A DNA stretch of 28,059 nt from positions 1 to 28,059 of IMG/VR virus record IMGVR_UViG_3300005823_000012. One strand, 5' to 3'. The notes below the pieces were generated by a model that did not search any database, was not told the DNA's origin, and saw nothing but the letters and a program-made list of their open reading frames with translations. The position numbers and the translations under genes were made by a program. Source of the stretch: a virus. Positions 9,501 to 16,324 of this stretch are shown here, in pieces (position 1 is the stretch's first letter; the number at the start of each line of letters is the position of its first letter).

Positions 9501-12500
9501 GTCCTCACCTGGGATTATCTCATAGGTACCGGGGGCAACACCGGCTATTTCGAGGATACCGCCATATACACCAGCTGGTATTCCAGCCACGGTGAGAAGA
9601 TCGTTAGATGATCCGGAAACCAGGAAGTATTTTGCTCCCTCATAACCAACGGTGTTCCTGAACCCAAGTCTACCACCGGAGTCGAATGCTTCCACTTCAA
9701 CAATCGGATTCTTACCAAGTGGTGGAGTTGCAAATCTAGTGTTGATCTCAATTACGATTGCTGCAACGTTACCACCGGCAGTACTGGAGAAGCCATATGA
9801 GTCAGAATCTGTTGTGAATGAGAAGTTATCACCAACTGAGAAAGTAGGACCAGCGACGGAACCAACCACTTCACGAGGGAGGTTCGTCAGATCGTATGCT
9901 TCACCACTACCACAAGTGACCTGTCCGGGGTTCCGGAATGCCATCCTGTTAACTTGTGCCAGGGTGTCATAGTCATTAAATGCTTCTATTTCGTCTTCAA
10001 TACCATTGGTGATGAAGAACTGGTTGATTTCTTGAACCATTCCTATCACGGTGCCGCCAGCAGCGGACGTGAACTGGAATGTTCCATCACGTGTTGTTAC
10101 TTCGAAGTTGTCACCAGCCTGGAATTCGGGGTTAGCCTCGATTCCGGACACTGAGTTATTGTTTACAAACGTTATCGTTCCGGTAATCTCATTGCTTCCA
10201 GAAAGCTGACTGCCGGAAATCGTTATTGACGACGGGATGAATACTGTACCAGCAGCTTCCTCTTCCACATACGGGACTGTGCCAGTTACTTCTACCGGAC
10301 CTAGTGAAATAACAACGTCGGAAACGTTCCATTCCGGTTCGTTTGCATCACGAATGCTAATAATATCACCGGATGACAAACCACTGATCACAGGCTCCCT
10401 GGAGAAGATATCCAGAGTCTGTACTGTTGCTACATCACCATCACGGGTTATGTCTGCACGGTAGTACTCAAGATTGCCCCACACGCTACCAGCAGCCAGA
10501 TAATCCGGACCATTAGGGAATGTAACTGGGTCGGAGCCATCGATTGGTCTACGGTAGTCAACATAACTACGACGAGAGATATCCCACCACAGATCACCAA
10601 CGTGGTTTGCACCCCATGCCAATCCATTGGAGCGTGTAGTATCAGGACCAACATTATATCGAGCTGGGTCCAGTGCTTCGGTGTAATCAACCTCAGCCAC
10701 GGCAATCGGGTCGAATTTCCCAAGCTCGGGATCAAACTGTGGTGCTCTGGTAAGTGTGAATCCAGTCGTCTCATCAAACAACTGTGCGAAATATTCAGTA
10801 TCTTCAACAATAGGAAGACCATTTCCGTCAACAGGGAATGTCACATTGGACAATCCGCTCTGTCCGGTTGGTGGTGGTGTGATCCACCTTGAGTTATCGG
10901 TCGTGTAAGTCCCTGGAGTTATACCAGCATCAGCAAGCAGGTCATTAACAGTACCAGCTTCAAGGGTGTACTCAGTTCCGATGAAGTCACCGGTGTTTTG
11001 GATGCCGAGAGTTTCGTTGTTGTCAGTTATAACAACAAACGCTTGGACACCGACCATACTGATAGCAGCAAGCTTTTGATTTATCTCAGCAGCAATATCA
11101 GTTGCGGTTCCACCAGACGAACCGTTGAAATAAAGGGTATTACTTGCGTTGCTTATTGTAAAATCATTGGATGCCACGAATGCCGGGTTTGACACGGTGC
11201 CAACAGCGGAGTTGTACCTATCAAAGTCCTGCACCTCAAGAACATTATCAAACAAGTTGACCGGGGTTCCGAAACCTATTATCTGGACATCATCACGGAA
11301 TTCATCTTCGGTCACGTTGAATTGTGCAATAACACGATTCTCATCACCGAATTTTTGAACCTTCCAAGCCCAATCTTCATAGACGAACACATTACCAGCA
11401 CCAAGTATGGTACCCCTGGTGTACGCCGTTACCGCACGCACTGTGCCTTTCGCATTAAGCATACCACGGAAGTAGTCAAACCTTGAGCGATCTGATGCGC
11501 CGATGATATCCATATAAGAATCATTAGGACTCCAACCGTATAAGTTCCTAGCGGAGTCACGCAGTGTTGGGTCATCGGGTGTATCTATTCTATCGTAGAA
11601 CCTAGTAAAGTCAAAGGCTTGTTTCTCGAAGTTGGGGAGAAGTGTGCCATTATCGATGACGTAACCGTCTGCTTCCGGTCGTCCGACCCAATCATTTGTC
11701 CTATAACTATCAACACGGAGCGTTGTGTGTGCCAGGGAAAGTACAGGATCGTAAATTATGTCATTAAATCTCGTGATATTGGAGAATATCACAACGTGCT
11801 GCATCTCAATGAGATTAATACGGATGCCATATAGATCAGGGTCGCCAGTGGCTACTACTTCAGTATGTGATTCACTACGAGACACCAGGGTCTGATCGGA
11901 ATCAATCGGGAGACCATTATAGTTTACAATACCATATGAACCATTCTGTAGAGACTCGATGTTGTTGGAAATACCGAAGTCTGCTTTGAATATGGCTTTT
12001 CTAGCCATCGGGGTGTACCGGAATATACCCGTATCCAAAACATCAACTTTGGATTTATTGGGATTCCATGCACTCTCTGTCTCGATGACCCATGCAGCAA
12101 ACTTCTGGGCACCGTTCATCCAATCCAATGTTGCGTTCGTTGTTTCGTCCGTGTCGCTGAATATCCAACCATCCTCGTCCAACGCTCTACCATAACCGAG
12201 CATGAAGTTGATGACTTCAGATGAGGTTTCAAAGAACCTACCGTATTCGACTGCTATTCTTTCACCGGTTCCCCTTGGGAAGTAAGAGAACGGGATGCCC
12301 CGGACCTTAAAGGAACGCATTTGAGCACTAGGGCTCTGTGTTGTTGCCAGGACAGTCGCCGTAACGATCATCCCATCTTCCATCCGAACGCTACTCTCAA
12401 TCTGGAAAGTGCGCTTATCAAGTATGGTTATATGCTGTGGTTTAATCCTTCTACCATCAACCAAGATTGACACCTTAGTGGTATCATTGTTAGCCAGATT

Positions 12501-15500
12501 AAATGGGAGAACCAGAGAGTCTGTTATGTAGGTGTGCTTATCACCAATTTCCACCAGGGTCAAAGCTGCTGGGCTGCTCCCCTGATTGACACCGGTTTCA
12601 AAACTCTCTCTGCGCTCAAACTGACCAGCGGCGGTCGGCACGGCAGGCTTATCGATTTCGAATATCGGGTTACTAGAATCTGTTCCATAGATACGGTAGC
12701 CAGACGGCTGCTCACGAACAACGGTAATACCGGAAGCAAACTTGCGATCAAACGGCTGTGACGTATGTAAAATAGTGTGGACATCCTCAAACGGAATATC
12801 ATTACTGGACAATGTTGTTACAGTTGTCCTTTCGTCTCTGATGAATCCAGAGGTCTGCCATATAAGAGCCGGTTCGGTGTTATCGACAACCACGGCAAAA
12901 TCAGCCGTCGGGCTTCCACCACCAGCTAAAATAACATCGGAAATCCATGCATTGGTACCGATTGATTCTATCAGATTACCATCGTCATCGACTTCAAGAT
13001 GGGTTGGGATTTCGTCATTGTTCGGGCGAGTTAGCGTGTCCTGCTGTACAAAGTGTGGAGCAGTAGCTATCTGGTTCGTACCAGAATCACCTATAGATAA
13101 TGTCTGACCAGCCCAGGTAAGATCGACCCACCTACCGTTCTTCATCAAATACGATGACAGTGAAACGGAGAATGGGTATATTGGGGAGTCATAAAACGAC
13201 TGCTCGACCGGACCATCGTCGCCATACTTCCAGGAATCGTCGATCCTGTCCCAATCAAGACTGGACTCTTCAACAATACCAGCTGTGATTGGGTCTATAA
13301 GCTCACCAGCAGCGTCAACTGGTATAGGACCAGCCATCACAAACTCTTCTCGTACTGCGCCAGTTATCGGGTTGACAATACCAGCCTGGAAATCAACCCA
13401 CATCGGGTGTGCGCTTCCGTATCTGGGGGTTCCGTCTGCCGCCACGCTGGTCGGGACGTACTCAGTTCTCCACCACGTAGGTTCGATGGTGTATCCCACA
13501 ACTTCCCACGCATGAATCTGGGGCTCGATGGTGTTGTACAACCGACGATATATACCACGGTAGTTGCCTTCCACGCCAGCAGAACTGTAGTTCCATGTGA
13601 ACTTGTCGGATTCTTCAAATGTGTCGTTAGCGGTAGGGTCTTCCTCTTCTAATATAACCAGACGGCTGTATTCGTTCTGTATTACTTTGCGGAATTCGTT
13701 ATCACTGTAATCGAAATCAAATGAATTATTGAACAGTTGAATAACGCTCGTGGTTTTACCATTGTAAATGTAATACTCACTATCCCCATTATTGAGGAAA
13801 GTGTCATCGACAATTGCCTGGGTGAGCAACCACGTTGATCCATTATAATCTGCAAACACTGCCTGCCCGGTGGAGAACACACGCTGGTTCAGGCTCGGTG
13901 CCACGATGGTGGTATAATCAACCACAACCTCGTCAACCGGGGGTTGTGTCGTTACCGGGGTTTTATTACCGTAGTAATCACCCAGGAAGAAATTAGATGG
14001 AAGATATCTAGCTGAGAAGGAGGTGTCCTCCGTCCTGTACGACTCTGGAACTTTAGCGAAGAATCGATCTTGTAGATCAAGCCACATCAAGTCCCTGTCG
14101 TCACCGAACGAATTCTGGATGTACCCATCATGCCCACGGAGTAAAATATTACCCTGGGTGTCAACATACTTCGACGGTAGGTAAGTCGGTGATGCACCAA
14201 CCTTTGGTGGTGATGGCGGGATAAAAATGGGTTTAGGGTTAGTCGGGTCAACAACGATTGCGGTACCGCTATCAACTCGGGTCTCCAGGTATGTACCCAT
14301 GTCCGAGTGTGCATACGGGAAATCACCAGTCCTACCGGCGAACAGCTCCGTTAACACAGTGTCAACAGCCTCGGTGGGTGTTACAAGCAGTGTTCCAGCG
14401 GGGTCTGCGAATTTATTATCTTCACCCCATAGCTGATTCATCCTGTTGGTAAATCTAAACAGGGTCTTCTGATAAATTCTGGATGACTCACGCATCGCAT
14501 TGGTGAAATCGAGGCTCGACGACTGTAATGTTGCCATAGTGCGGAGCAACGACTGTTCGGGATCGATAAGAGAAGCTCCAAGGGTGGGGCTCCTATCAGA
14601 CCAACGATAACCATTCGGACCATTCGGGCTGCCGGATGCGTCATCCTGTGAACCAATGACACTAATCATATGATCCAATATCTTAGAGCGAGAGAATTCA
14701 GTCAGAATGACGTGATCTGGGTTCGAGCTAAGACTGTGCGGAACGTCATACAATCCCTCCGCATCCTGGGTCTGTTCCAAATCTTTATCCGATTTGAACC
14801 AGATGGAATGCATGAGACCAGTATTTTCGTCTTTGAAATATTTGTAACCCAGAGCACTCGACGGGTCACTCTCTAAAGTAAGGTTGAACAAGAACTCACC
14901 GGATGCGTTGAACTCCAGCGGGAACCCAAGAACGGTATCATCACGCCCGGTACCAACCTCATATGCATAAATCGTAGTGGATTCGCCGGTGTCCGTGATA
15001 TCATTCAGGGTTGCATTGTAAGAATACTTTTTGTATACCGGCTGATCATTCCTTGAGTCTTTACTATCACCAGCAACGGACTCTATACCATTCCAGAATT
15101 CAACGATTGGTCGTACAGCCTGATCTTCAGACAGTAACGCAGCCTTATCAGCAGGTGATAAGTCTTCATAATGTCTCCACCAGTTTTCACGGGACCATGC
15201 GTCTTGGGCATCACTAAGACTGATACTATCGAAGAAGTTTCTGATATCGTACACGTGTTCTTGATCGGTACCAACACCAGACGGACCGGGGGCATTGGTA
15301 TATACGAGGTCCACAAACATACCATTGGTGTAGATTTTAAATTTTCGCTGAGGCTTTACCCTAGCATCTTCCCAAATCATACCCTCACGAGGGACATCAG
15401 GAGCCACCAGTGACACGACTACGGGCTGGGCTATCCAACGTTTAGCCTGATCACTATACATCCACACCAGGGGTCTGTTGAACTCAGGACCGGTCCTGGT

Positions 15501-16208
15501 AACATACACAACGTCGCCGGACACAAATGGTGCAGTGTTGGTAGGAATATTATCTACTGGTGTAAATTCTACAACAATCCAGGAGGTACCATTGGAGCGA
15601 TATATCAACCTTGTAATATTGGAAGCATCTTCCACATATTCACCGACTGCACCAACAGCTGGCAACCCATCAGCAATAGGAACCTCGACACGATTGAATG
15701 TCGTTCCGTCAAATTCATAAATCGTGGTTTTAGATGCTTCTGGTTCCTTGGTGATATACACACCATGAATGTCGGCAGCTTCACCGGGAACAATCCAGAA
15801 ATACCTACTGAAATTGATATGCTTGTCATAATCAATCGGCGGGGTCCAAGCATAGAACCCGACATCAAACACTCGATTCGGGTCATCAGACAACCCACCA
15901 TTTGCGGTGATCTGCCCAGTGAGGTCGGTGTAGAACGCTGCACTAAGTCTGCGCTGGAATTCCGGCTCAATGTAGGTGGCACCAATGGAAAGCTGATATT
16001 TCTGACGTTCGGGTGTGTTTTCGTGGATGAGCGGGGTCCGCTCAAGGTCCAAAGGCGTGAGCAACTCTCCCGATCCGATATACCCCTGAAGGAAATCAGC
16101 ATTCTCGGGCTCATACATCATATCATCCGCAATGTAAGTCTCCTGGTCGTTATGAGGAGTCTTCAGATAATCAGGGTATGAGGTAAATGCCCTACGTTGT
16201 TTTGCCAT
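3585..16208 (-). CDS. Giant virion structural protein in the gp7 (baseplate wedge) position, 4207 aa
   Basis: One unbroken frame of 12.6 kb covers about 45 percent of the window. It follows gp6 as gene 7 does in T4, so a wedge role is likely, but T4 gp7 is only about 1030 aa. The N-terminus (residues 1-400) has HINFSRYFWIVPGE (130-143) and repeated short 'IYEFDGTTFNRV' units. It also has a WSRENWWRHYEDL stretch followed by RPIVEFWNGIE, a pattern I associate with large myovirus baseplate or virion proteins. Residues about 1675-1777 and 2020-2825 hold nine modules resembling flagellin hook IN motifs. Residues about 3455-3982 hold five beta modules of the 'FVDGVYQ-GVDYTI-VDFVVAPP' type. The start is ATG with AAGG nine bases upstream, in a leader rich in inverted repeats. 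It may be a wedge core fused to adhesive or spacer modules. The structural role is sure. The gp7 equivalence is inferred from synteny. Confidence 0.85.
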   Translation of the reverse strand: MAKQRRAFTSYPDYLKTPHNDQETYIADDMMYEPENADFLQGYIGSGELLTPLDLERTPLIHENTPERQKYQLSIGATYIEPEFQRRLSAAFYTDLTGQITANGGLSDDPNRVFDVGFYAWTPPIDYDKHINFSRYFWIVPGEAADIHGVYITKEPEASKTTIYEFDGTTFNRVEVPIADGLPAVGAVGEYVEDASNITRLIYRSNGTSWIVVEFTPVDNIPTNTAPFVSGDVVYVTRTGPEFNRPLVWMYSDQAKRWIAQPVVVSLVAPDVPREGMIWEDARVKPQRKFKIYTNGMFVDLVYTNAPGPSGVGTDQEHVYDIRNFFDSISLSDAQDAWSRENWWRHYEDLSPADKAALLSEDQAVRPIVEFWNGIESVAGDSKDSRNDQPVYKKYSYNATLNDITDTGESTTIYAYEVGTGRDDTVLGFPLEFNASGEFLFNLTLESDPSSALGYKYFKDENTGLMHSIWFKSDKDLEQTQDAEGLYDVPHSLSSNPDHVILTEFSRSKILDHMISVIGSQDDASGSPNGPNGYRWSDRSPTLGASLIDPEQSLLRTMATLQSSSLDFTNAMRESSRIYQKTLFRFTNRMNQLWGEDNKFADPAGTLLVTPTEAVDTVLTELFAGRTGDFPYAHSDMGTYLETRVDSGTAIVVDPTNPKPIFIPPSPPKVGASPTYLPSKYVDTQGNILLRGHDGYIQNSFGDDRDLMWLDLQDRFFAKVPESYRTEDTSFSARYLPSNFFLGDYYGNKTPVTTQPPVDEVVVDYTTIVAPSLNQRVFSTGQAVFADYNGSTWLLTQAIVDDTFLNNGDSEYYIYNGKTTSVIQLFNNSFDFDYSDNEFRKVIQNEYSRLVILEEEDPTANDTFEESDKFTWNYSSAGVEGNYRGIYRRLYNTIEPQIHAWEVVGYTIEPTWWRTEYVPTSVAADGTPRYGSAHPMWVDFQAGIVNPITGAVREEFVMAGPIPVDAAGELIDPITAGIVEESSLDWDRIDDSWKYGDDGPVEQSFYDSPIYPFSVSLSSYLMKNGRWVDLTWAGQTLSIGDSGTNQIATAPHFVQQDTLTRPNNDEIPTHLEVDDDGNLIESIGTNAWISDVILAGGGSPTADFAVVVDNTEPALIWQTSGFIRDERTTVTTLSSNDIPFEDVHTILHTSQPFDRKFASGITVVREQPSGYRIYGTDSSNPIFEIDKPAVPTAAGQFERRESFETGVNQGSSPAALTLVEIGDKHTYITDSLVLPFNLANNDTTKVSILVDGRRIKPQHITILDKRTFQIESSVRMEDGMIVTATVLATTQSPSAQMRSFKVRGIPFSYFPRGTGERIAVEYGRFFETSSEVINFMLGYGRALDEDGWIFSDTDETTNATLDWMNGAQKFAAWVIETESAWNPNKSKVDVLDTGIFRYTPMARKAIFKADFGISNNIESLQNGSYGIVNYNGLPIDSDQTLVSRSESHTEVVATGDPDLYGIRINLIEMQHVVIFSNITRFNDIIYDPVLSLAHTTLRVDSYRTNDWVGRPEADGYVIDNGTLLPNFEKQAFDFTRFYDRIDTPDDPTLRDSARNLYGWSPNDSYMDIIGASDRSRFDYFRGMLNAKGTVRAVTAYTRGTILGAGNVFVYEDWAWKVQKFGDENRVIAQFNVTEDEFRDDVQIIGFGTPVNLFDNVLEVQDFDRYNSAVGTVSNPAFVASNDFTISNASNTLYFNGSSGGTATDIAAEINQKLAAISMVGVQAFVVITDNNETLGIQNTGDFIGTEYTLEAGTVNDLLADAGITPGTYTTDNSRWITPPPTGQSGLSNVTFPVDGNGLPIVEDTEYFAQLFDETTGFTLTRAPQFDPELGKFDPIAVAEVDYTEALDPARYNVGPDTTRSNGLAWGANHVGDLWWDISRRSYVDYRRPIDGSDPVTFPNGPDYLAAGSVWGNLEYYRADITRDGDVATVQTLDIFSREPVISGLSSGDIISIRDANEPEWNVSDVVISLGPVEVTGTVPYVEEEAAGTVFIPSSITISGSQLSGSNEITGTITFVNNNSVSGIEANPEFQAGDNFEVTTRDGTFQFTSAAGGTVIGMVQEINQFFITNGIEDEIEAFNDYDTLAQVNRMAFRNPGQVTCGSGEAYDLTNLPREVVGSVAGPTFSVGDNFSFTTDSDSYGFSSTAGGNVAAIVIEINTRFATPPLGKNPIVEVEAFDSGGRLGFRNTVGYEGAKYFLVSGSSNDLLTVAGIPAGVYGGILEIAGVAPGTYEIIPGEDFSGPGTGADFSLVLFKDLMTKAGIDITDQTSKVRTGLTTIGTVVNPVFDNGDTFEITVHQSATVTPTNGTTIGQLVSEVNADLLAANITAISATAVGNKLRLNNVISGADVTFDLTAGATDLLPKVFINPGTYTDVTGSVDVAPYLATESFDIEVDIVVPVVVSNTTLTGVISDINAALANSGISSVVAVNNANRLSFTTTGNDYTLFASKRLNYVNQRSANLETVIAEINSSLGATDIVEAHAFFSEDSLGFQNGLGYEGTSFILISGTQDDLLAMTGIAIGPSTAFPAPYDSVFSGDTGVALEIIPSGYSFNIATDAVPTTTGPYVTTASAGVDSLVADINTYLTSEGITVVTALNVDDVVVFTNTAGNGGARFQLIAGVPDDLLAVIGISAIPGYFEIIPALSDFSIETDASGLQTFSSAEGGNLDTIVAEINTFLTSVLIVEVEAVAEDNKLILRNTIGNEGKRFVLTAGTVDDLLARAGISAQTYGAYPSGSNFDITTPSTGVPISFTSPEGGTLDAIVAEINAFFTAVPVVEVEAVNDGGFLKFENTNDYIGVTFDLVSGTPASHDLLTLTGITPGTFTTDLTKFTFEITSLPSSPATGDVKVQVGEIDLYEWVESPVPPESWVDYTNTLTAPDHPTGVPLNADNPSYVKIDKYNSLNILTPVYYFWVKGNTGTNPSSDVDTVEVAQRLASPSIVGSAWFAPMDANYMAMFTGGVKVLNNHAVEVIIDERVLDTHAAWVLVSEGDQFKEVPPVINSKIIDSMSGVDQFGTTVPAPQLSDTEKYGSCEFPVQTIYADVDSAVSTYLETVNGILKQKNLGPLDALVAIFDLADEYNATTNPTGFWKREDFILKEYENQPLFDTTVTIAVRDFRGANDFYANGDLIKVEQSGNLDPFEEAAGNTVEVGATYVFSDGAFLEVGLDNHTVALNTNLTNDTTRFRVVYQRTYDALDRGEQNALVFSLLHEMMRQHLNADWFVKTSYISTQVFDVLIQSPFVRPDETQGVINNITDVKPFRTKLRSATSTMTVDTLEEVPVNIQELPNIKIGLRFDRLSCNLIDDGGWDSYAWDDPSPPAIGWDMPLWDMAELGTDEWYTVGIEVADGINTSYTFNNPADNPPLYSQRVVIRDQFGNELSNDSVGVTITTFPTSIQVDLASILPNGSEVEAQQTQGFVERNTAITLGPEFDDTQFEAIPSSYKHHVARTLTTGAIGFDPRTEGYTSFIGDGSQTTFVVGNGASESTTVVFVSDVLQVAGVDYTVIDPGTADAAIEFVVAPSNNAVIVVQLEGIIGMYGCTDLNDPLGGRPEERIVTEVIDSVNICVTNTVNEIMASWDSTPWDTTGFDQAPNDIGNRVFLMSIGAQQEIAPGLEIFPTSEDFTSINAPYVIGSSEAYRRVEVLVDAGGTGTFLPVTEGTEYTVVEPFNNILEFGSPAGQQFIADGSTTLFNVTIVTGANDVRLNGNLLTGGVDYFLSGPNGNQIIDFTPIQPAPRTVEENFISSASSVLASGATFGFEINLPLDSLTRENVFVFQDTGSGAAYVSDFSGAYNIGPVSDVTFTVAPNTNDEIILFGFGNTFSDNSPLFSITNFTGNSILTSFLIGTITTGQDDSFDDTVFVFVDGVYQNPGVDYTISNPGTALASVDFVVAPPATSVGNIEVRVIDSPVDIYNVVESTFSASGGASDVIPGVTDALDPDDIMIFLNGVVQDLYTALGIPDLTLSGGNTINWTTNPAPGDVISFRMIRSITVSQITIQDIVPVPGDIIDVSPNPYLLPGDIVRFVYNGWPVGPLGPFEVVSSPTPYDVVNQYFVLDTPVVNDTITINYKEPRQGDLARSILTRMPIVVADIMVDHLSYDAPLGEETGRIVGTTVVDTTLVEYYQWDGTVWNMTAPVLPGEQFFVARKQEIWEYDGASFNKLFSVGDSYITPPLIGFPTFGRGVTYGTYAFGTANGAAVQWPEAYEIMQHPGDCS
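7735..11185 (-). repeat. Nine flagellin-IN-like protein modules inside the giant structural gene
   Basis: The encoded modules share the pattern 'F-I-T-(10)-F-S-GG-(5)-IV-EIN-(8)-V-AF-(6)-L-F-N-G-G-F-L-GT-DDLLA-GI-GTY'. Approximate positions are 11185-10880, 10150-9895, 9855-9560, 9370-9090, 9060-8870, 8870-8645, 8585-8305, 8290-8030 and 8010-7735. Each is about 65-105 residues. They are diverged at DNA level, so this is an old protein-level expansion. The GG plus EIN core and the following 'L-L-N-G' strand resemble the IN motif of flagellin, FlgL and FliD. That comparison is from memory and not from a profile search. Confidence 0.7.
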
Positions 16209-16324
16209 CCATTTGAACCTTATTAAATTATATAGGATTATTTACTAATTTCCGAGGGGCACGATTGGAATAATCCATAAGAACTATATAAGTTCAAATG
16301 GATTATTTTTCAAGAACAGTAGCA
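16209..16324 (-). promoter_or_regulatory. Structured leader between the gp6-like gene and the giant gene
   Basis: This is a 116-base AT-rich gap with overlapping inverted repeats. A local hairpin pairs 16269-16278 (AATAATCCAT) with 16298-16307 (ATGGATTATT). Inside it GAAC (16281-16284) pairs with GTTC (16292-16295) around a 7-base loop. A competing long-range pairing joins 16209-16218 (CCATTTGAAC) to 16292-16301 (GTTCAAATGG), 16230-16235 to 16284-16289, and 16235-16242 to 16269-16276. The long form would bury the spacer between the ribosome site and the start codon of the giant gene. The local form would leave it free. In the transcribed (minus) direction no U-run follows the stem, so it is not a standard terminator. 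Confidence 0.6.
16238..16246 (-). promoter_or_regulatory. Candidate late promoter box (AGTAAATAA) for the giant gene
   Basis: The box has a TAAATA core on the minus strand, 29 bases before the ATG at 16208. T4 late promoters have TATAAATA read by gp55. It lies between the arms of the leader repeats, so transcripts starting here would lack the upstream arms. It is weaker than the boxes at 27499 and 3571. Confidence 0.4.

Noticed and set aside
7735-11185. DNA-level tandem repeat or recent duplication in the giant gene
   Set aside because: The repetition is clear only in protein. Aligned copies differ widely in bases, so recent slippage or a repeat-mediated assembly error is unlikely.
15605-16114. 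169-codon minus-strand frame overlapping the start of the giant gene
   Set aside because: It is a different frame of the same strand inside a clearly coding region, with no motif of its own.
16269-16312. Rho-independent terminator at the 16269-16307 hairpin
   Set aside because: The T-run lies on the plus-strand side (16306-16310), but the region is transcribed on the minus strand, where no U-run follows the stem. No plus-strand gene leads into it.
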